This document shows, in pieces, positions 16,917 through 24,950 of a stretch of 64,000 nucleotides of DNA (position 1 is its first letter; each line of letters opens with the position of its first letter). The stretch spans positions 62,001 to 126,000 of the forward strand of contig MKVK01000011.1 in assembly GCA_001898825.1 (NCBI GenBank), read 5' to 3'. The stretch is from Magnetospirillum sp. 64-120. Its GTDB lineage: Bacteria > Pseudomonadota > Alphaproteobacteria > Rhodospirillales > Magnetospirillaceae. The notes under the pieces were generated by a model. That model was not told the DNA's origin, made no database searches, and worked only from the letters and a program-made list of their open reading frames with translations. Position numbers and translations under genes: made by a program.

Positions 16917-18152
16917 TTAAGCTAGAACGGTGTGCAGGAAGGAATCCACGTCGCGCGACAGCTTGCCGGTGGGTTCTTCCAAATCTTCGGCGGCCCAGAT
17001 CACCCGGATGGCCGAAGCGAAGGCCCGCGCCGAGGTCAGGGTCACTTGGGCCACGCCGTCGGCCAGGGTGCGGGCGTCGGTGTTGACCGCGCTCATGCTG
17101 GCGGCGATCTCGCGGGTGGCCGCGCCTTGCTGTTCCACGGCGCCGGCGATAGAGGCGCTGACATGGTCGATGTCGTCGATGGTGGCGGCGATTTCCTGGA
17201 TGGCGGCCACCGTGTCGGTTGTCACCTGCTGGATGCCGTGCACCTGCTGACCGATCTCGGCGGTGGCTTGGGCGGTCTGGTCGGCCAGCTTGCGCACTTC
17301 GGCGGCCACCACGGCGAAACCCTTGCCCATTTCGCCGGCGCGGGCCGCTTCGATGGTGGCGTTCATGGCCAGCATGTTGGTTTGGCGCGCGATGGAATCG
17401 ATCAACCCCACCATGGAGCCGACACGGCCGCCGATCTCGGCCAGGGTGGCGACCATGCGGTCGGTGCGCCGGGCGTCCTCGGCCGCCTTGGTGGCGATGG
17501 TCGATGCCCGATGCGCCTGACTGCCGATTTCGCCAACCGAAGCCGACAGTTGTTCGATGGCGGTGGCGACCGAGGCGACGTTGGCGGTGGTGCGCATGGA
17601 AGCCTCGGCGACGCCCAGGACGTCGCCCTGGCCCTGGCGTTCGGTGTTGTGGCCCACATCCTCGGCGATGGCGATGATCTCGCCGGTCTTCTGGGAAAGC
17701 TGGGTGGCGTTGCTGCGGACGTTGGTTTCCAGGGCGTCGGCCAGCTTTTGCGTCTGTTCGCGGCGGGCTTCCTCGGCGCGAAGCTTCAGTTCCTCTTGTT
17801 CGGCCTGAAGGCGCGTCATGTTGGCGCTGGTTTCCTTGAACACCGCAAAGGCCGAGGCCATGACCCCGATCTCGTCGCCGCGATCGGCCAGGTCGGGGCA
17901 TTGGGAATCGCTGCCCGACGCCAGGTCGGACATGGCCTGGGTCAGCACCCCCATGGGACGCGCCAGATGGCGCCACAAGATCCAGGCCCCCAGGCCCAGG
18001 GCCGAGACGGTGCCGCCGGTGATGATGCCCAGGACCGTGGCTGCGGGCAGTTCCAAGGCGACGGCCACGGCCACGCAAAGCTGGGCGCAGACGCACAACG
18101 ACAGGGTCAGCACAACCTTGGGACGGATGCCCAAATCGATGATGGGAGTCAT
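16917..18152 (-). CDS. Chemoreceptor signalling half with two membrane helices and HAMP
   Basis: The product is 411 residues. I place the start at the ATG at 18152, which shares its A with the TGA stop of the upstream NIT gene. Two closely spaced membrane helices (about 12-33 and 38-58) leave no room for a periplasmic domain. A HAMP linker, a coiled coil and an MCP signalling tip ([20 protein letters not shown]) follow. The C-terminal tail of about 35 residues ([20 protein letters not shown]) is not typical of MCPs. The upstream gene supplies a NIT sensor domain, so the two products may form one receptor split between polypeptides. A STAS protein follows 11 bases later. Confidence 0.85.
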   Translation of the reverse strand: MTPIIDLGIRPKVVLTLSLCVCAQLCVAVAVALELPAATVLGIITGGTVSALGLGAWILWRHLARPMGVLTQAMSDLASGSDSQCPDLADRGDEIGVMASAFAVFKETSANMTRLQAEQEELKLRAEEARREQTQKLADALETNVRSNATQLSQKTGEIIAIAEDVGHNTERQGQGDVLGVAEASMRTTANVASVATAIEQLSASVGEIGSQAHRASTIATKAAEDARRTDRMVATLAEIGGRVGSMVGLIDSIARQTNMLAMNATIEAARAGEMGKGFAVVAAEVRKLADQTAQATAEIGQQVHGIQQVTTDTVAAIQEIAATIDDIDHVSASIAGAVEQQGAATREIAASMSAVNTDARTLADGVAQVTLTSARAFASAIRVIWAAEDLEEPTGKLSRDVDSFLHTVLA

Positions 18153-19120
18153 CACCAAACTCCGGCTGCGGCGGTGGCGATGCCGCCCAACAATCCCGCC
18201 GATCCCAACACCGCCGCCAACAGCCAGCGCAGATTGCGGCGCGAGCGTCCCTGCACCGCCAGGGCGGCATGGTTCATGGTCTCTTCCAGGCGCATTTCCA
18301 CTTCCTTCAAGGCGTCGATGCGCCGGGTGGCGGCTTCGAACCACATGGCGGCGGTCGGACGGTGCACGCTGGCGTCTTCCGAAAGCGCCCCATAGCGCAG
18401 CGAGGTGACAACCCGTTCCGAATCGGCCAAGGTGGCGCGGGAAAACCGCGCCAATTCGCTGCCGGCCCCCTCGGCGAACAATTTCAGCAGCATGTCCTGC
18501 TGTTCGCGCAGATCGTGGGCGCGGCGCCGGGCGGCGGCTTCCACATTGGGGGCGGCCAGCAGGCCGGTCAGGTGGGCGCGTTCCTGGCCAGCGGCTTCCT
18601 TGGCCGAAATCAGGTTCAGATAGGCGGTGCCCAGGCGGGCCAGCCGACCGCGAGCCGAGCTTTTCACCCCCAGCGCGATCAGGTCCAGCAAGGTGCCGAT
18701 GCGTCCGGAATAGCCCAAGGCGGCCTGCGTCGGCGTCAGCTTGCGGCTGTCGACGCTGTGACGATGGGCGGTCAAGCCGTTCAGCGCTTGGGTCACCGCG
18801 TCGTTCACCGGATCGGCCGGCTGTCGGCTGAACAAGTCGCCGAAGGCGCCATGGGCCGTGTCGGTATGCTGCCTTTGGCTGGCCACCGCCGTGCCGTCCC
18901 CTTCGGGCTTGGACAGGAAACCCACCGACAGCCCGCGCTCGCGCTGCAATTCGTGGATCAGCCGGCCGGCGGCGATGATCAGGCTGATGCGCTCCAAGGT
19001 CTGGGCCGAGGTCTTGCCCAAGCGGCGGGCATCCAGAAAAAGCGGCGGCGCCGCCACGATCAAGGCCGCCGCCGGAACGGCGAAGCCGCCCAAAGCGGCT
19101 GCGGACACGAAACCTTGCAT
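18152..19120 (-). CDS. NIT-domain sensor protein without a signalling domain
   Basis: This 322-residue protein starts at the ATG at 19120 behind GGAGG (five-base spacer). The upstream GTG at 19126 overlaps that site and is unlikely. It has a membrane helix at about 8-28 and a large helical domain with [18 protein letters not shown], the signature of the nitrate/nitrite-sensing NIT domain. A second membrane helix (about 300-320) ends the protein at a TGATG overlap with the chemoreceptor gene. NIT domains are usually fused to HAMP-MCP, kinase or cyclase modules. Here the output module is a separate reading frame. Ligand binding is inferred from the family only, and not all NIT domains bind nitrate. 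Confidence 0.8.
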   Translation of the reverse strand: MQGFVSAAALGGFAVPAAALIVAAPPLFLDARRLGKTSAQTLERISLIIAAGRLIHELQRERGLSVGFLSKPEGDGTAVASQRQHTDTAHGAFGDLFSRQPADPVNDAVTQALNGLTAHRHSVDSRKLTPTQAALGYSGRIGTLLDLIALGVKSSARGRLARLGTAYLNLISAKEAAGQERAHLTGLLAAPNVEAAARRRAHDLREQQDMLLKLFAEGAGSELARFSRATLADSERVVTSLRYGALSEDASVHRPTAAMWFEAATRRIDALKEVEMRLEETMNHAALAVQGRSRRNLRWLLAAVLGSAGLLGGIATAAAGVW

Positions 19121-19224
19121 GATCACCTCCGGCTGGGAAGTGGGGGATTAGATACCCTCTAACCTAGCAAGGCGTATGCCATTCCCGGTGGCGTTGAAAT
19201 CCCTGGTGGATTTTGCTGCAACGC

Positions 19225-19253
19225 AAAAGAGCCTGCTTGTTAAGCAGGCTCTT
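19225..19253 (-). terminator. Rho-independent terminator for trmFO
   Basis: A perfect 12-bp stem (AAGAGCCTGCTT at 19227-19238, AAGCAGGCTCTT at 19242-19253) with a three-base loop lies 29 bases beyond the trmFO stop. In the minus direction the stem runs into TTTTGC, so it ends trmFO transcription. Confidence 0.75.
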
Positions 19254-19281
19254 GGCGGCAAAGCTGCGCAAAAAATATGCG

Positions 19282-20619
19282 TTAAAGTTGCGATAACCAG
19301 GGCGTGATGTCGGCACGCGCGCGATCGCTGTACAGTTTCTTGCGGTCGCGGCCCTTGATCTTCTTGCCGCGCTCGTCCCTTTCCGGGGCCGGCGGGAACA
19401 GCCCGAAATTAACGTTCATCGGCTGATAGGTGTCCACATGGGCGCCGCCGGTGACGTGGGCCAAAATAGCGCCCAGCGCCGTGGTGGCCGGCGGTGCTAT
19501 GAATTCGCCGCCCAAAGCCTGGGCGCTGGCGGCCAGGCCGGCCAGCAGACCGATGGCGGTGCTTTCCACATAACCTTCGCAGCCGGTGATCTGGCCGGCC
19601 AGACGCAGGCGCGGCTGGGCCTTCAGGCGCAATTGTCCGTCCAGCACCTTGGGGCCGTTGACGAAGGTGTTGCGGTGCAGGCCGCCCAGGCGGGCGAATT
19701 CGGCGTTTTCCAGGCCGGGGATGGTGCGGAAGATGCGCACCTGCTCGCCGTGGCGCAGCTTGGTCTGGAAGCCCACCATGTTGTAAAGGGTGCCAAGCTT
19801 GTTGTCCTGGCGCAACTGGATGACGGCGAAGGGCTTGGGGCCGTTGGGGTTGGTCAGCCCCACCGGCTTGCCCGGGCCATAGGCCAGGGTGTCGCGGCCG
19901 CGTTCGGCCATCACCTCGATGGGCAGGCAGCCTTCGAAATAGGGCGTGTCCTTTTCCCAATCGTGGAACGGCACTTTCTCGCCGGCCAAAAGCGCGTCGA
20001 TGAAGGCGTAATACTCGTCTTTCGACAGCGGACAATTGATGTAGTCCGAGCCTTCGCCCTTGTCATAGCGGGACTGGTACCACGCCTTGGAAAAGTCGAT
20101 GCTGTCCTTGTGGATGATGGGCGCGATGGCGTCGAAGAACGACAGCGAATCCTCGCCGGTTTGCTCGCGGATGGCCTTGGCCAAAGGTTCCGAAGTCAAC
20201 GGCCCGGTGGCGATCACCACGTTGTCCCAATCCTCGGGCGGCAGGGCGGTGATTTCCTCGCGCTTGATGGTGACGTTGGGCAGGGCCGACAACGCCTGTT
20301 CGACACTGGCCGAAAAGCCGTCGCGGTCCACTGCCAAGGCGCCGCCGGCCGGCACCTTGTTGGCGTCGGCGGATTGCAAAATCAGCGAGCCGGCCTTGCG
20401 CAGTTCTTCATGCAGCAGGCCGACGGCATTGTAATCGGCGTCGTCCGAGCGCAACGAGTTGGAACAGACCAGCTCGGCCAGACCATCGGTCTGGTGGGCC
20501 GGGGTGGGGCGGTGGGGCCGCATCTCGTGCAGCACCACGTCGGTTCCGCGCTTGGCGATCTGCCAGGCCGCTTCGCAGCCCGCCAGTCCGCCGCCGATCA
20601 CATGAATGGTCTTGGTCAT
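19282..20619 (-). CDS. trmFO: Methylenetetrahydrofolate-tRNA-(uracil-5-)-methyltransferase
   Basis: This 445-residue flavoenzyme methylates U54 of tRNA to ribothymidine using methylene-tetrahydrofolate and FADH2. The N-terminal FAD loop reads [20 protein letters not shown]. The family-specific [23 protein letters not shown] block and the later [14 protein letters not shown] and [13 protein letters not shown] motifs are present. Full length for the family (about 440-470). It is transcribed alone, with a convincing terminator after it. A small protein of unknown function ends 39 bases upstream on the same strand. Confidence 0.96.
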   Translation of the reverse strand: MTKTIHVIGGGLAGCEAAWQIAKRGTDVVLHEMRPHRPTPAHQTDGLAELVCSNSLRSDDADYNAVGLLHEELRKAGSLILQSADANKVPAGGALAVDRDGFSASVEQALSALPNVTIKREEITALPPEDWDNVVIATGPLTSEPLAKAIREQTGEDSLSFFDAIAPIIHKDSIDFSKAWYQSRYDKGEGSDYINCPLSKDEYYAFIDALLAGEKVPFHDWEKDTPYFEGCLPIEVMAERGRDTLAYGPGKPVGLTNPNGPKPFAVIQLRQDNKLGTLYNMVGFQTKLRHGEQVRIFRTIPGLENAEFARLGGLHRNTFVNGPKVLDGQLRLKAQPRLRLAGQITGCEGYVESTAIGLLAGLAASAQALGGEFIAPPATTALGAILAHVTGGAHVDTYQPMNVNFGLFPPAPERDERGKKIKGRDRKKLYSDRARADITPWLSQL

Positions 20620-20658
20620 GGGGGTGGAGATAAGCCCAGAACGGGCCGATGTCCAGCC

Positions 20659-20943
20659 TTATGCCTTGGTCCCGCTGTCCGAGCTTCCCACGTCCTGCAC
20701 CGAGGTGACGAAGGACAGCGACGACGCCGACAGCGGATTCTTGCCGAAACCGACGCCGCTGGTCGAGGTGTCGTCACGCTTTTCGGTCTTCTGATCCAGC
20801 TTCTGCAGGTCCATGGGGCCAAAGGCGTAGCTGGCGAACAGCGATTGGCTGGCGTTGTCCTGCTTGCGGGTGTCGTGGGTGTCGGGCTTGTCCACCCGCT
20901 GCATCAGGGCGGCGGAATTGGGGTTGGTGCTGGCCACTTGCAT
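20659..20943 (-). CDS. Small polar protein of unknown function
   Basis: The 94-residue product starts at the ATG at 20943 with AGGAGC upstream. The longer in-frame start at 21027 lacks a ribosome site. The protein is rich in Ser, Asp, Lys and Gln, with no membrane helix or cysteine, and looks mostly disordered (TRKQDNASQSLFASYAFGP, then a KLDQKTEKRDDTSTSG stretch and a Ser-rich tail). It ends 39 bases upstream of trmFO on the same strand and may share its transcript. I do not recognise the family. Confidence 0.5.
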   Translation of the reverse strand: MQVASTNPNSAALMQRVDKPDTHDTRKQDNASQSLFASYAFGPMDLQKLDQKTEKRDDTSTSGVGFGKNPLSASSLSFVTSVQDVGSSDSGTKA

Positions 20944-21158
20944 GGGATGCTCCTGGTTGAAAAGGGCTGGTCGGTCCAATGCAGGCGGTGTGCCAATCGT
21001 AATCCATTGAAAAACAAGAAAAGTCATTTTGTTGCGGTAGGAAAAAGCTGCCGCCTTGATTTCGTCTTCCCATGTCGGAAGGATATTTCTTCCTGGCGCG
21101 GCTTAGGGTATAAGCAAGCACCGCCCAGCCACCCGATGGAGTAGGGGAAAACACACCC

Positions 21159-21563
21159 ATGGCCAAGAAGTTCTATGTCGTCGGCGGCGAATACGCCGAC
21201 ACCTCGTTCACCACCATTGCTAGCGGCCAAAAGGAAGAGCGTTTCGGCCCCTTCGGCATGCAGGAAGAAGCCCATGTCTGCTGGCGTGCGCTGACCGGCA
21301 AGACCGTGGACAACGCCATGATCCGCTATTTCATCCGCGCCGACGAAGACCAAAGCGACGACAGCTGGTACGTGGTGGGCGGCGAATACGCCGATACCTC
21401 GTTCGACGTCATCGCCGCCGGCAAGACCTTGGAAGTGCACGGCCCCTTCGACCGCACCAACGCCATGAACAAGTGGCGCGAACTGACCGGCAAGACCGTG
21501 GACAACGCCATGATGCGTTACGACCTGTGCAGCGCCGCCGAGTTGCCCGCCCGCCAGGGCTAA
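21159..21563 (+). CDS. Tandem DUF4170 protein
   Basis: The 134-residue protein consists of two copies of one module: residues about 5-60 and 70-125. Both begin YVVGGEYADTSF, continue with a GPF turn, and end with LTGKTVDNAM-[IM]-RY. The module matches DUF4170, a small alphaproteobacterial family of unknown function normally found as a single copy. The two copies are similar enough to suggest a fairly recent internal duplication. It is cytosolic by prediction, with no signal peptide. It is divergent from the small unknown gene across about 215 bases, so this gap should hold promoters for both. Confidence 0.8.
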   Translation: MAKKFYVVGGEYADTSFTTIASGQKEERFGPFGMQEEAHVCWRALTGKTVDNAMIRYFIRADEDQSDDSWYVVGGEYADTSFDVIAAGKTLEVHGPFDRTNAMNKWRELTGKTVDNAMMRYDLCSAAELPARQG

Positions 21564-21581
21564 GGCCCGTCAGGGTGGAAA

Positions 21582-21602
21582 GCCCATATTTTTTATATGG
21601 GC
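21582..21602. other. Stem-loop between the DUF4170 and ferredoxin genes
   Basis: GCCCATAT (21582-21589) and ATATGGGC (21595-21602) form an 8-bp stem around five T residues, 18 bases after the DUF4170 stop. No T-run follows the stem, so it may be a weak terminator, an mRNA end-protecting hairpin, or incidental. Confidence 0.4.
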
Positions 21603-21669
21603 ACTGGTAACCATAGGTCTTTCAGGGTATTTTCTTGTTTAGGACAGTTCCAAACAAGGAGATACCCTG

Positions 21670-21993
21670 ATGTCCCACAAGTACCACGTCTTCGTTTGCG
21701 GCACCTCGCGTCCGGCCGGTCATCCACGCGGCTGCTGCACCTCCAAGGGCGGCGGCGCCGCCATGTTCGACCAGATGATGGCGCGCTTCCAAAAGCACAT
21801 GCTGTGGGACAAGGGTGTCAGCCTGGCCCAAGCCAGCTGTTTGGGCTTTTGCGGCAACGGCCCCTTGATGGTGGTCTATCCGGAAGGTGTCTGGTATCAG
21901 CCGGTGGAAGCCGCTGATTACGACGAAATCGTCGATTCCCATTTCAAGAAGGGCCAAGTGGTCGAGCGCCTGCGCGTCAACCCGGGTCACTGA
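21670..21993 (+). CDS. Thioredoxin-like [2Fe-2S] ferredoxin
   Basis: This 107-residue protein matches the thioredoxin-fold [2Fe-2S] ferredoxins (Shethna-type). The first ligand region is VFVCGTSRPAGHPRGCC, and the second is ASCLGFCGNGPLMVVYPEGVWY. Cysteines at the C-x(n)-C and CLGFC positions should bind the cluster. NuoE contains the same fold. It has AAGGAG eight bases before the start. The partners are unknown, and no obvious redox enzyme is adjacent. A role in electron transfer in the cytoplasm is inferred from the family. Confidence 0.85.
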   Translation: MSHKYHVFVCGTSRPAGHPRGCCTSKGGGAAMFDQMMARFQKHMLWDKGVSLAQASCLGFCGNGPLMVVYPEGVWYQPVEAADYDEIVDSHFKKGQVVERLRVNPGH

Positions 21994-22040
21994 TGGACGC
22001 TTGGCGGTGCCGTTCCTGAAGCAGGGCAGGGGCGGCGCCG

Positions 22041-22400
22041 TCAGGTGACCAAACGGTCGTGGATCAGGCCGTAAAAACGCGGCGGCAACGTGTCGCCGTC
22101 ATAGCGCCACCCCAGATGGGTGCCGCATTGCGCGCAAAGCGCGATTTGCCACAGATAGCCTTTGAACCATGTGAATTCAGCGGATGGCACGCCCATCAGG
22201 CGCAGGTTCTGGGCATCGGCGAAACACCACACCCGGAAAATCATCCCAGCCGGATTGAACACGACGTGTTCATGGTCGCCGCCCATGGGCAGCAGCCAGT
22301 CATGGCGAGAGATCAAGGCGCCACATTGGCGGCAGCGATAGAGAACGGGGCCAAGGGCCGTCCGGCTGTCACCCAAGGGATTGGTGCAATCCAGCGGCAT
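22041..22400 (-). CDS. Cereblon-like CULT-domain protein
   Basis: This 119-residue protein is a single CULT domain, the fold of the thalidomide-binding domain of human cereblon. Zinc ligands are C23-x-x-C26 (CRQC) and C89-x-x-C92 (CAQC). The aromatic cage is W78, W84 and W98, with spacing 6 and 14 exactly as in cereblon W380, W386 and W400. The block DWLLPMGGDHEHVVFNPAGM closely resembles what I remember of the M. gryphiswaldense homologue MsCI4 used as a structural model for cereblon. Start ATG has GGAGG six bases upstream. There is no signal peptide. The natural ligand in bacteria is unknown, and modified uracil or cyclised-imide ends of proteins are suggestions from cereblon work. Confidence 0.92.
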   Translation of the reverse strand: MPLDCTNPLGDSRTALGPVLYRCRQCGALISRHDWLLPMGGDHEHVVFNPAGMIFRVWCFADAQNLRLMGVPSAEFTWFKGYLWQIALCAQCGTHLGWRYDGDTLPPRFYGLIHDRLVT

Positions 22401-22414
22401 GGCGTCCTCCGAAA

Positions 22415-22500
22415 ATCGTCATGCCCGGGCGTGACCCGGGCATCCATGTGGATGGCGGCACACCGCCATGGATCGCCGGGTCAAGCCCGGCGATGACGAT
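22415..22500. repeat. Palindromic intergenic element with three hairpins
   Basis: Two imperfect palindromes with GCCCGGG/CCCGGGC and CGCCGGG/CCCGGCG cores (22415-22447 and 22467-22500) are mirror images at their outer ends (ATCGTCAT and ATGACGAT). Between them is a third hairpin, ATGGCGG (22452-22458) with CCGCCAT (22463-22469). Such elements are repeated in many alphaproteobacterial genomes between genes. It separates the CULT and parvulin genes. No reading frame of value overlaps it. Confidence 0.75.
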
Positions 22501-22509
22501 GTTCCGAGA

Positions 22510-23148
22510 TCAGGCGGTGCGCTGGATCAGGTGATAGCCGAAGGGGGTTTCCACCACATCGGAAATCTGGTCCAGGTCCAGGGCGAAAGCGGCGCTTTCG
22601 AATTCGCCCACCATCTGGCCGCGACCGAACTCGCCCAGATCGCCGCCTTCACGGCCCGACGGGCAGTCGGAATATTCGATGGCCATCTTGGCGAAATTGG
22701 CGCCCTTGTTGATCTGTTCCTTGATGTCCTTGATCAGCGCCTGGGCTTCGGCCTTCGACCGGGTGGCTTCCGAATGCATCGAGCCGTCATACATCAACAA
22801 GATGTGCGAAGCGCGAATCTGGGCTTCCGGTTCGGTGCGCTGGATCAGGTGATAGCCGAACGGCGTTTCCACCACGTCGGACAACTGCCCCACCTGCAGG
22901 GCGAAGGCGGCTTCGTCGAAAGCCGGCACCATCATGCCCTGGCCGAACATGCCCAGATCGCCGCCGCCTTGGCCGGACGGGCAATCGGAATGCTGGGCGG
23001 CCAATTGGGCGAAGTCGGCGCCATTGGCCAACTGGGCCTTCAATTCGTTGATCTGCGCCAGGGCCTCGTCCTGCGAACGGGTGGCGGTCGAGCGCATGGA
23101 GCCCTTGTACATGAGCAGGATGTGCGAGGCGCGGATTTGCGAAGCCAT
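22510..23148 (-). CDS. Tandem parvulin-type peptidyl-prolyl isomerase
   Basis: The 212-residue protein has two parvulin (PpiC/rotamase) domains, about 4-105 and 109-211. Each starts IRASHILLMY-x-GSM, contains a conserved SDCPSG-(QR)-GGDLG-x-FG segment, and ends DVVETPFGYHLIQRT. No signal peptide is present, so it should act in the cytoplasm, unlike the periplasmic SurA that also has two parvulin domains. The two halves are closely alike, pointing to internal duplication. AGGAG lies six bases before the ATG. It is followed on the same strand by the palindromic element and the CULT gene. Confidence 0.88.
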   Translation of the reverse strand: MASQIRASHILLMYKGSMRSTATRSQDEALAQINELKAQLANGADFAQLAAQHSDCPSGQGGGDLGMFGQGMMVPAFDEAAFALQVGQLSDVVETPFGYHLIQRTEPEAQIRASHILLMYDGSMHSEATRSKAEAQALIKDIKEQINKGANFAKMAIEYSDCPSGREGGDLGEFGRGQMVGEFESAAFALDLDQISDVVETPFGYHLIQRTA

Positions 23149-23240
23149 GAAATTCTCCTGGGGGTGAAACGCGTGCGGACCATAGCAGCAGCCGGGGGGA
23201 CGATGCTATAGCTTGGTAAAGTCAATGACGGAGAGTGTTC

Positions 23241-23369
23241 ATGAGCATCCAAGCGATCGCCATCGTCTCGGGCCTGGTGTTCGGCGCCGGCTTGATCGTC
23301 GCCAAGCTGCTGATCGGCCGTGCCCTGGCCAACAACGCGGCCAAGGTTCAGGAACCGGAGCAAGAATAA
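23241..23369 (+). CDS. Small single-span membrane protein
   Basis: This 42-residue reading frame starts at an ATG preceded by GGAGAG and ends just before a strong terminator. It has one hydrophobic helix (about residues 4-25, IAIVSGLVFGAGLIVAKLL) and a short polar tail ending in EPEQE. Start, ribosome site and terminator spacing support a real gene. The function is unknown. No similar short gene is recognisable in the window. Confidence 0.6.
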   Translation: MSIQAIAIVSGLVFGAGLIVAKLLIGRALANNAAKVQEPEQE

Positions 23370-23370
23370 A

Positions 23371-23395
23371 AAAACCCGCCGGAAGGCGGGTTTTT
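23371..23395. terminator. Bidirectional rho-independent terminator
   Basis: AAAACCCGCC (23371-23380) and GGCGGGTTTT (23385-23394) form a 10-bp stem with a GGAA loop, followed by T residues on the plus strand and preceded by A residues that give T residues on the minus strand. It lies between the 42-residue gene and the convergent genes ending at 23398. Confidence 0.85.
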
Positions 23396-23397
23396 CT

Positions 23398-23598
23398 TTA
23401 ATGCAGTCCCATCCATATGGTCGCCGCGGCCATCACGGCCAGGGCGAGCAGGAATGCCGCCTTCTTCAAACGCAGGGCCAAAGGCCCCTTGTTGTCGTTG
23501 GCGGGCCCGGCGATCCGATGGGGCGGCGCGTTCACGCGCTGCCCCTCGGACGCCACCAGGCGGATGTTCCGCTTAGCGCTTGGAGAGCGGCGGGACAT
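23398..23598 (-). CDS. Small basic protein with a C-terminal membrane helix
   Basis: The 66-residue frame has a basic N-terminal half with a PANDN motif and a hydrophobic C-terminal helix (about 45-65, [17 protein letters not shown]). The ATG at 23598 overlaps the end of gltA by 26 bases and lacks a clear ribosome site. A GTG 14 codons further in (after NIRL) could be the true start. It ends two bases from the shared terminator. The tail-anchor design is plausible, but no family is recognised. Confidence 0.45.
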   Translation of the reverse strand: MSRRSPSAKRNIRLVASEGQRVNAPPHRIAGPANDNKGPLALRLKKAAFLLALAVMAAATIWMGLH

Positions 23599-24871
23599 CG
23601 CGGACGTTTTCGCCGATGTACAGCTGGCGCGGACGACCGATCTTCTGGTCGCTGTCGGTCAGCATTTCGTTCCACTGGGCGATCCAGCCGACGGTGCGGG
23701 CCAGGGCGAACAGGCAGGTGAACACCTGGGTCGGGATGCCCATGGCGCGGAAGATGATGCCCGAATAGAAGTCCACGTTGGGGAACAGCTTGCGCTGGAC
23801 GAAGTATTCGTCTTCCAGGGCAATGCGTTCCAGTTCCATGGCCAGCTTCAACAGCGGGTCGTCCTGCTTGCCCAGTTCGGCCAGAACTTCATGGCAGGTC
23901 TTCTGCATGATCTTGGCGCGCGGGTCGTAGTTCTTGTAGACGCGGTGACCGAAGCCCATCAGGCGGAACGGATCGTCCTTGTCCTTGGCCTTGGCGATGA
24001 ATTCGGGGATGCGGTCGACACTGCCGATTTCATGCAGCATTTCGAGCACGGCTTCGTTGGCGCCGCCATGGGCGGGACCCCACAGCGAGGCGATGCCGGC
24101 GGCGATGCAGGCGAACGGGTTGGCGCCCGACGAGCCGGCCAGACGGACGGTCGAGGTCGAGGCGTTCTGTTCGTGGTCGGCGTGCAGGATCAGGATGCGG
24201 TCCATGGCCTTGGACAGGACCGGGCTGACCTTGTAGGGCTCGCACGGCGTGGCGAACATCAGGTGCAGGAAGTTTTCCGCATAGGTCAGCTGGTTCTGCG
24301 GGTACATGAAGGGCTGGCCCTGGCTGTACTTGTACGCCCAGCCGACGATGGTCGGCATCTTGGCGACCAGACGATAGCTGGCGACCATGCGCTGATGCGG
24401 GTCGTTGATGTCGGTCGAGTCGTGGTAGAAGGCGGCCATGGCGCCGACCACGCCGCACATCACGGCCATGGGGTGCGAGTCACGACGGAAACCGCGGAAG
24501 AAGAACGAGATCTGCTCGTTCAGCATCGAGTGGCGGGTGATGTCCTGCTCGAACTTCAGCTTCTGTTCGGCGTTGGGCAGTTCGCCCTTCAGGATCAGAT
24601 AGGCGACTTCCAGGAAGTCGCACTGTTCGGCCAGTTGTTCGATGGGATAGCCGCGATGCAGCAGGACGCCGTTGTCGCCATCAATGTAGGTGATGGCCGA
24701 CTTACAGGAACCGGTCGAGGTGTAGCCGGGGTCGTAGGTGAAGACATCCAGGTCGCTGTACAGCTTGCGGATATCCATGACCTTCGGACCGACGGTGCCC
24801 GAATGCAGGGGGAATTCAACCTGCTTTCCGGTGCTGTTGTTGATCAGCGTAACGCTTTCCTTAGTGCTCAT
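23573..24871 (-). CDS. gltA: Citrate synthase
   Basis: This 432-residue enzyme condenses oxaloacetate with acetyl-CoA in the TCA cycle. Motifs include [16 protein letters not shown] with the substrate-binding His, [12 protein letters not shown] with the catalytic His, [14 protein letters not shown] and the catalytic Asp in NVDFYSGI. The N-terminal domain (about 10-65) and [10 protein letters not shown] segment are those of the hexameric, NADH-sensitive type II enzymes of Gram-negative bacteria. I chose the ATG at 24871 ([10 protein letters not shown]) with GGGGAAAG upstream over a longer start at 24922. It follows gltX by 79 bases, a common alphaproteobacterial pairing. Confidence 0.96.
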   Translation of the reverse strand: MSTKESVTLINNSTGKQVEFPLHSGTVGPKVMDIRKLYSDLDVFTYDPGYTSTGSCKSAITYIDGDNGVLLHRGYPIEQLAEQCDFLEVAYLILKGELPNAEQKLKFEQDITRHSMLNEQISFFFRGFRRDSHPMAVMCGVVGAMAAFYHDSTDINDPHQRMVASYRLVAKMPTIVGWAYKYSQGQPFMYPQNQLTYAENFLHLMFATPCEPYKVSPVLSKAMDRILILHADHEQNASTSTVRLAGSSGANPFACIAAGIASLWGPAHGGANEAVLEMLHEIGSVDRIPEFIAKAKDKDDPFRLMGFGHRVYKNYDPRAKIMQKTCHEVLAELGKQDDPLLKLAMELERIALEDEYFVQRKLFPNVDFYSGIIFRAMGIPTQVFTCLFALARTVGWIAQWNEMLTDSDQKIGRPRQLYIGENVRDVPPLSKR

Positions 24872-24950
24872 GTCAGCTTTCCCCGTGATCCACACTAGTG
24901 TGCGAGTGTTATGCCGTGCCACATGCCGGTCGGGCGTGCGGCGGTTTCGT

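Noticed and set aside
18152-18344. N-terminal extension of the minus-strand chemoreceptor
   Set aside because: The extension reads through the end of the NIT gene in another frame, with Arg- and Gly-rich sequence. The TGATG start at 18152 is a much better start.
16932-18395. Plus-strand frame of 487 codons across the chemoreceptor
   Set aside because: It is the Gly/His-rich reverse of an MCP coding region with clear motifs on the minus strand.
22415-22500. Possible CRISPR repeat
   Set aside because: Only one inverted pair is present, with no spaced array of direct repeats and no cas genes nearby.
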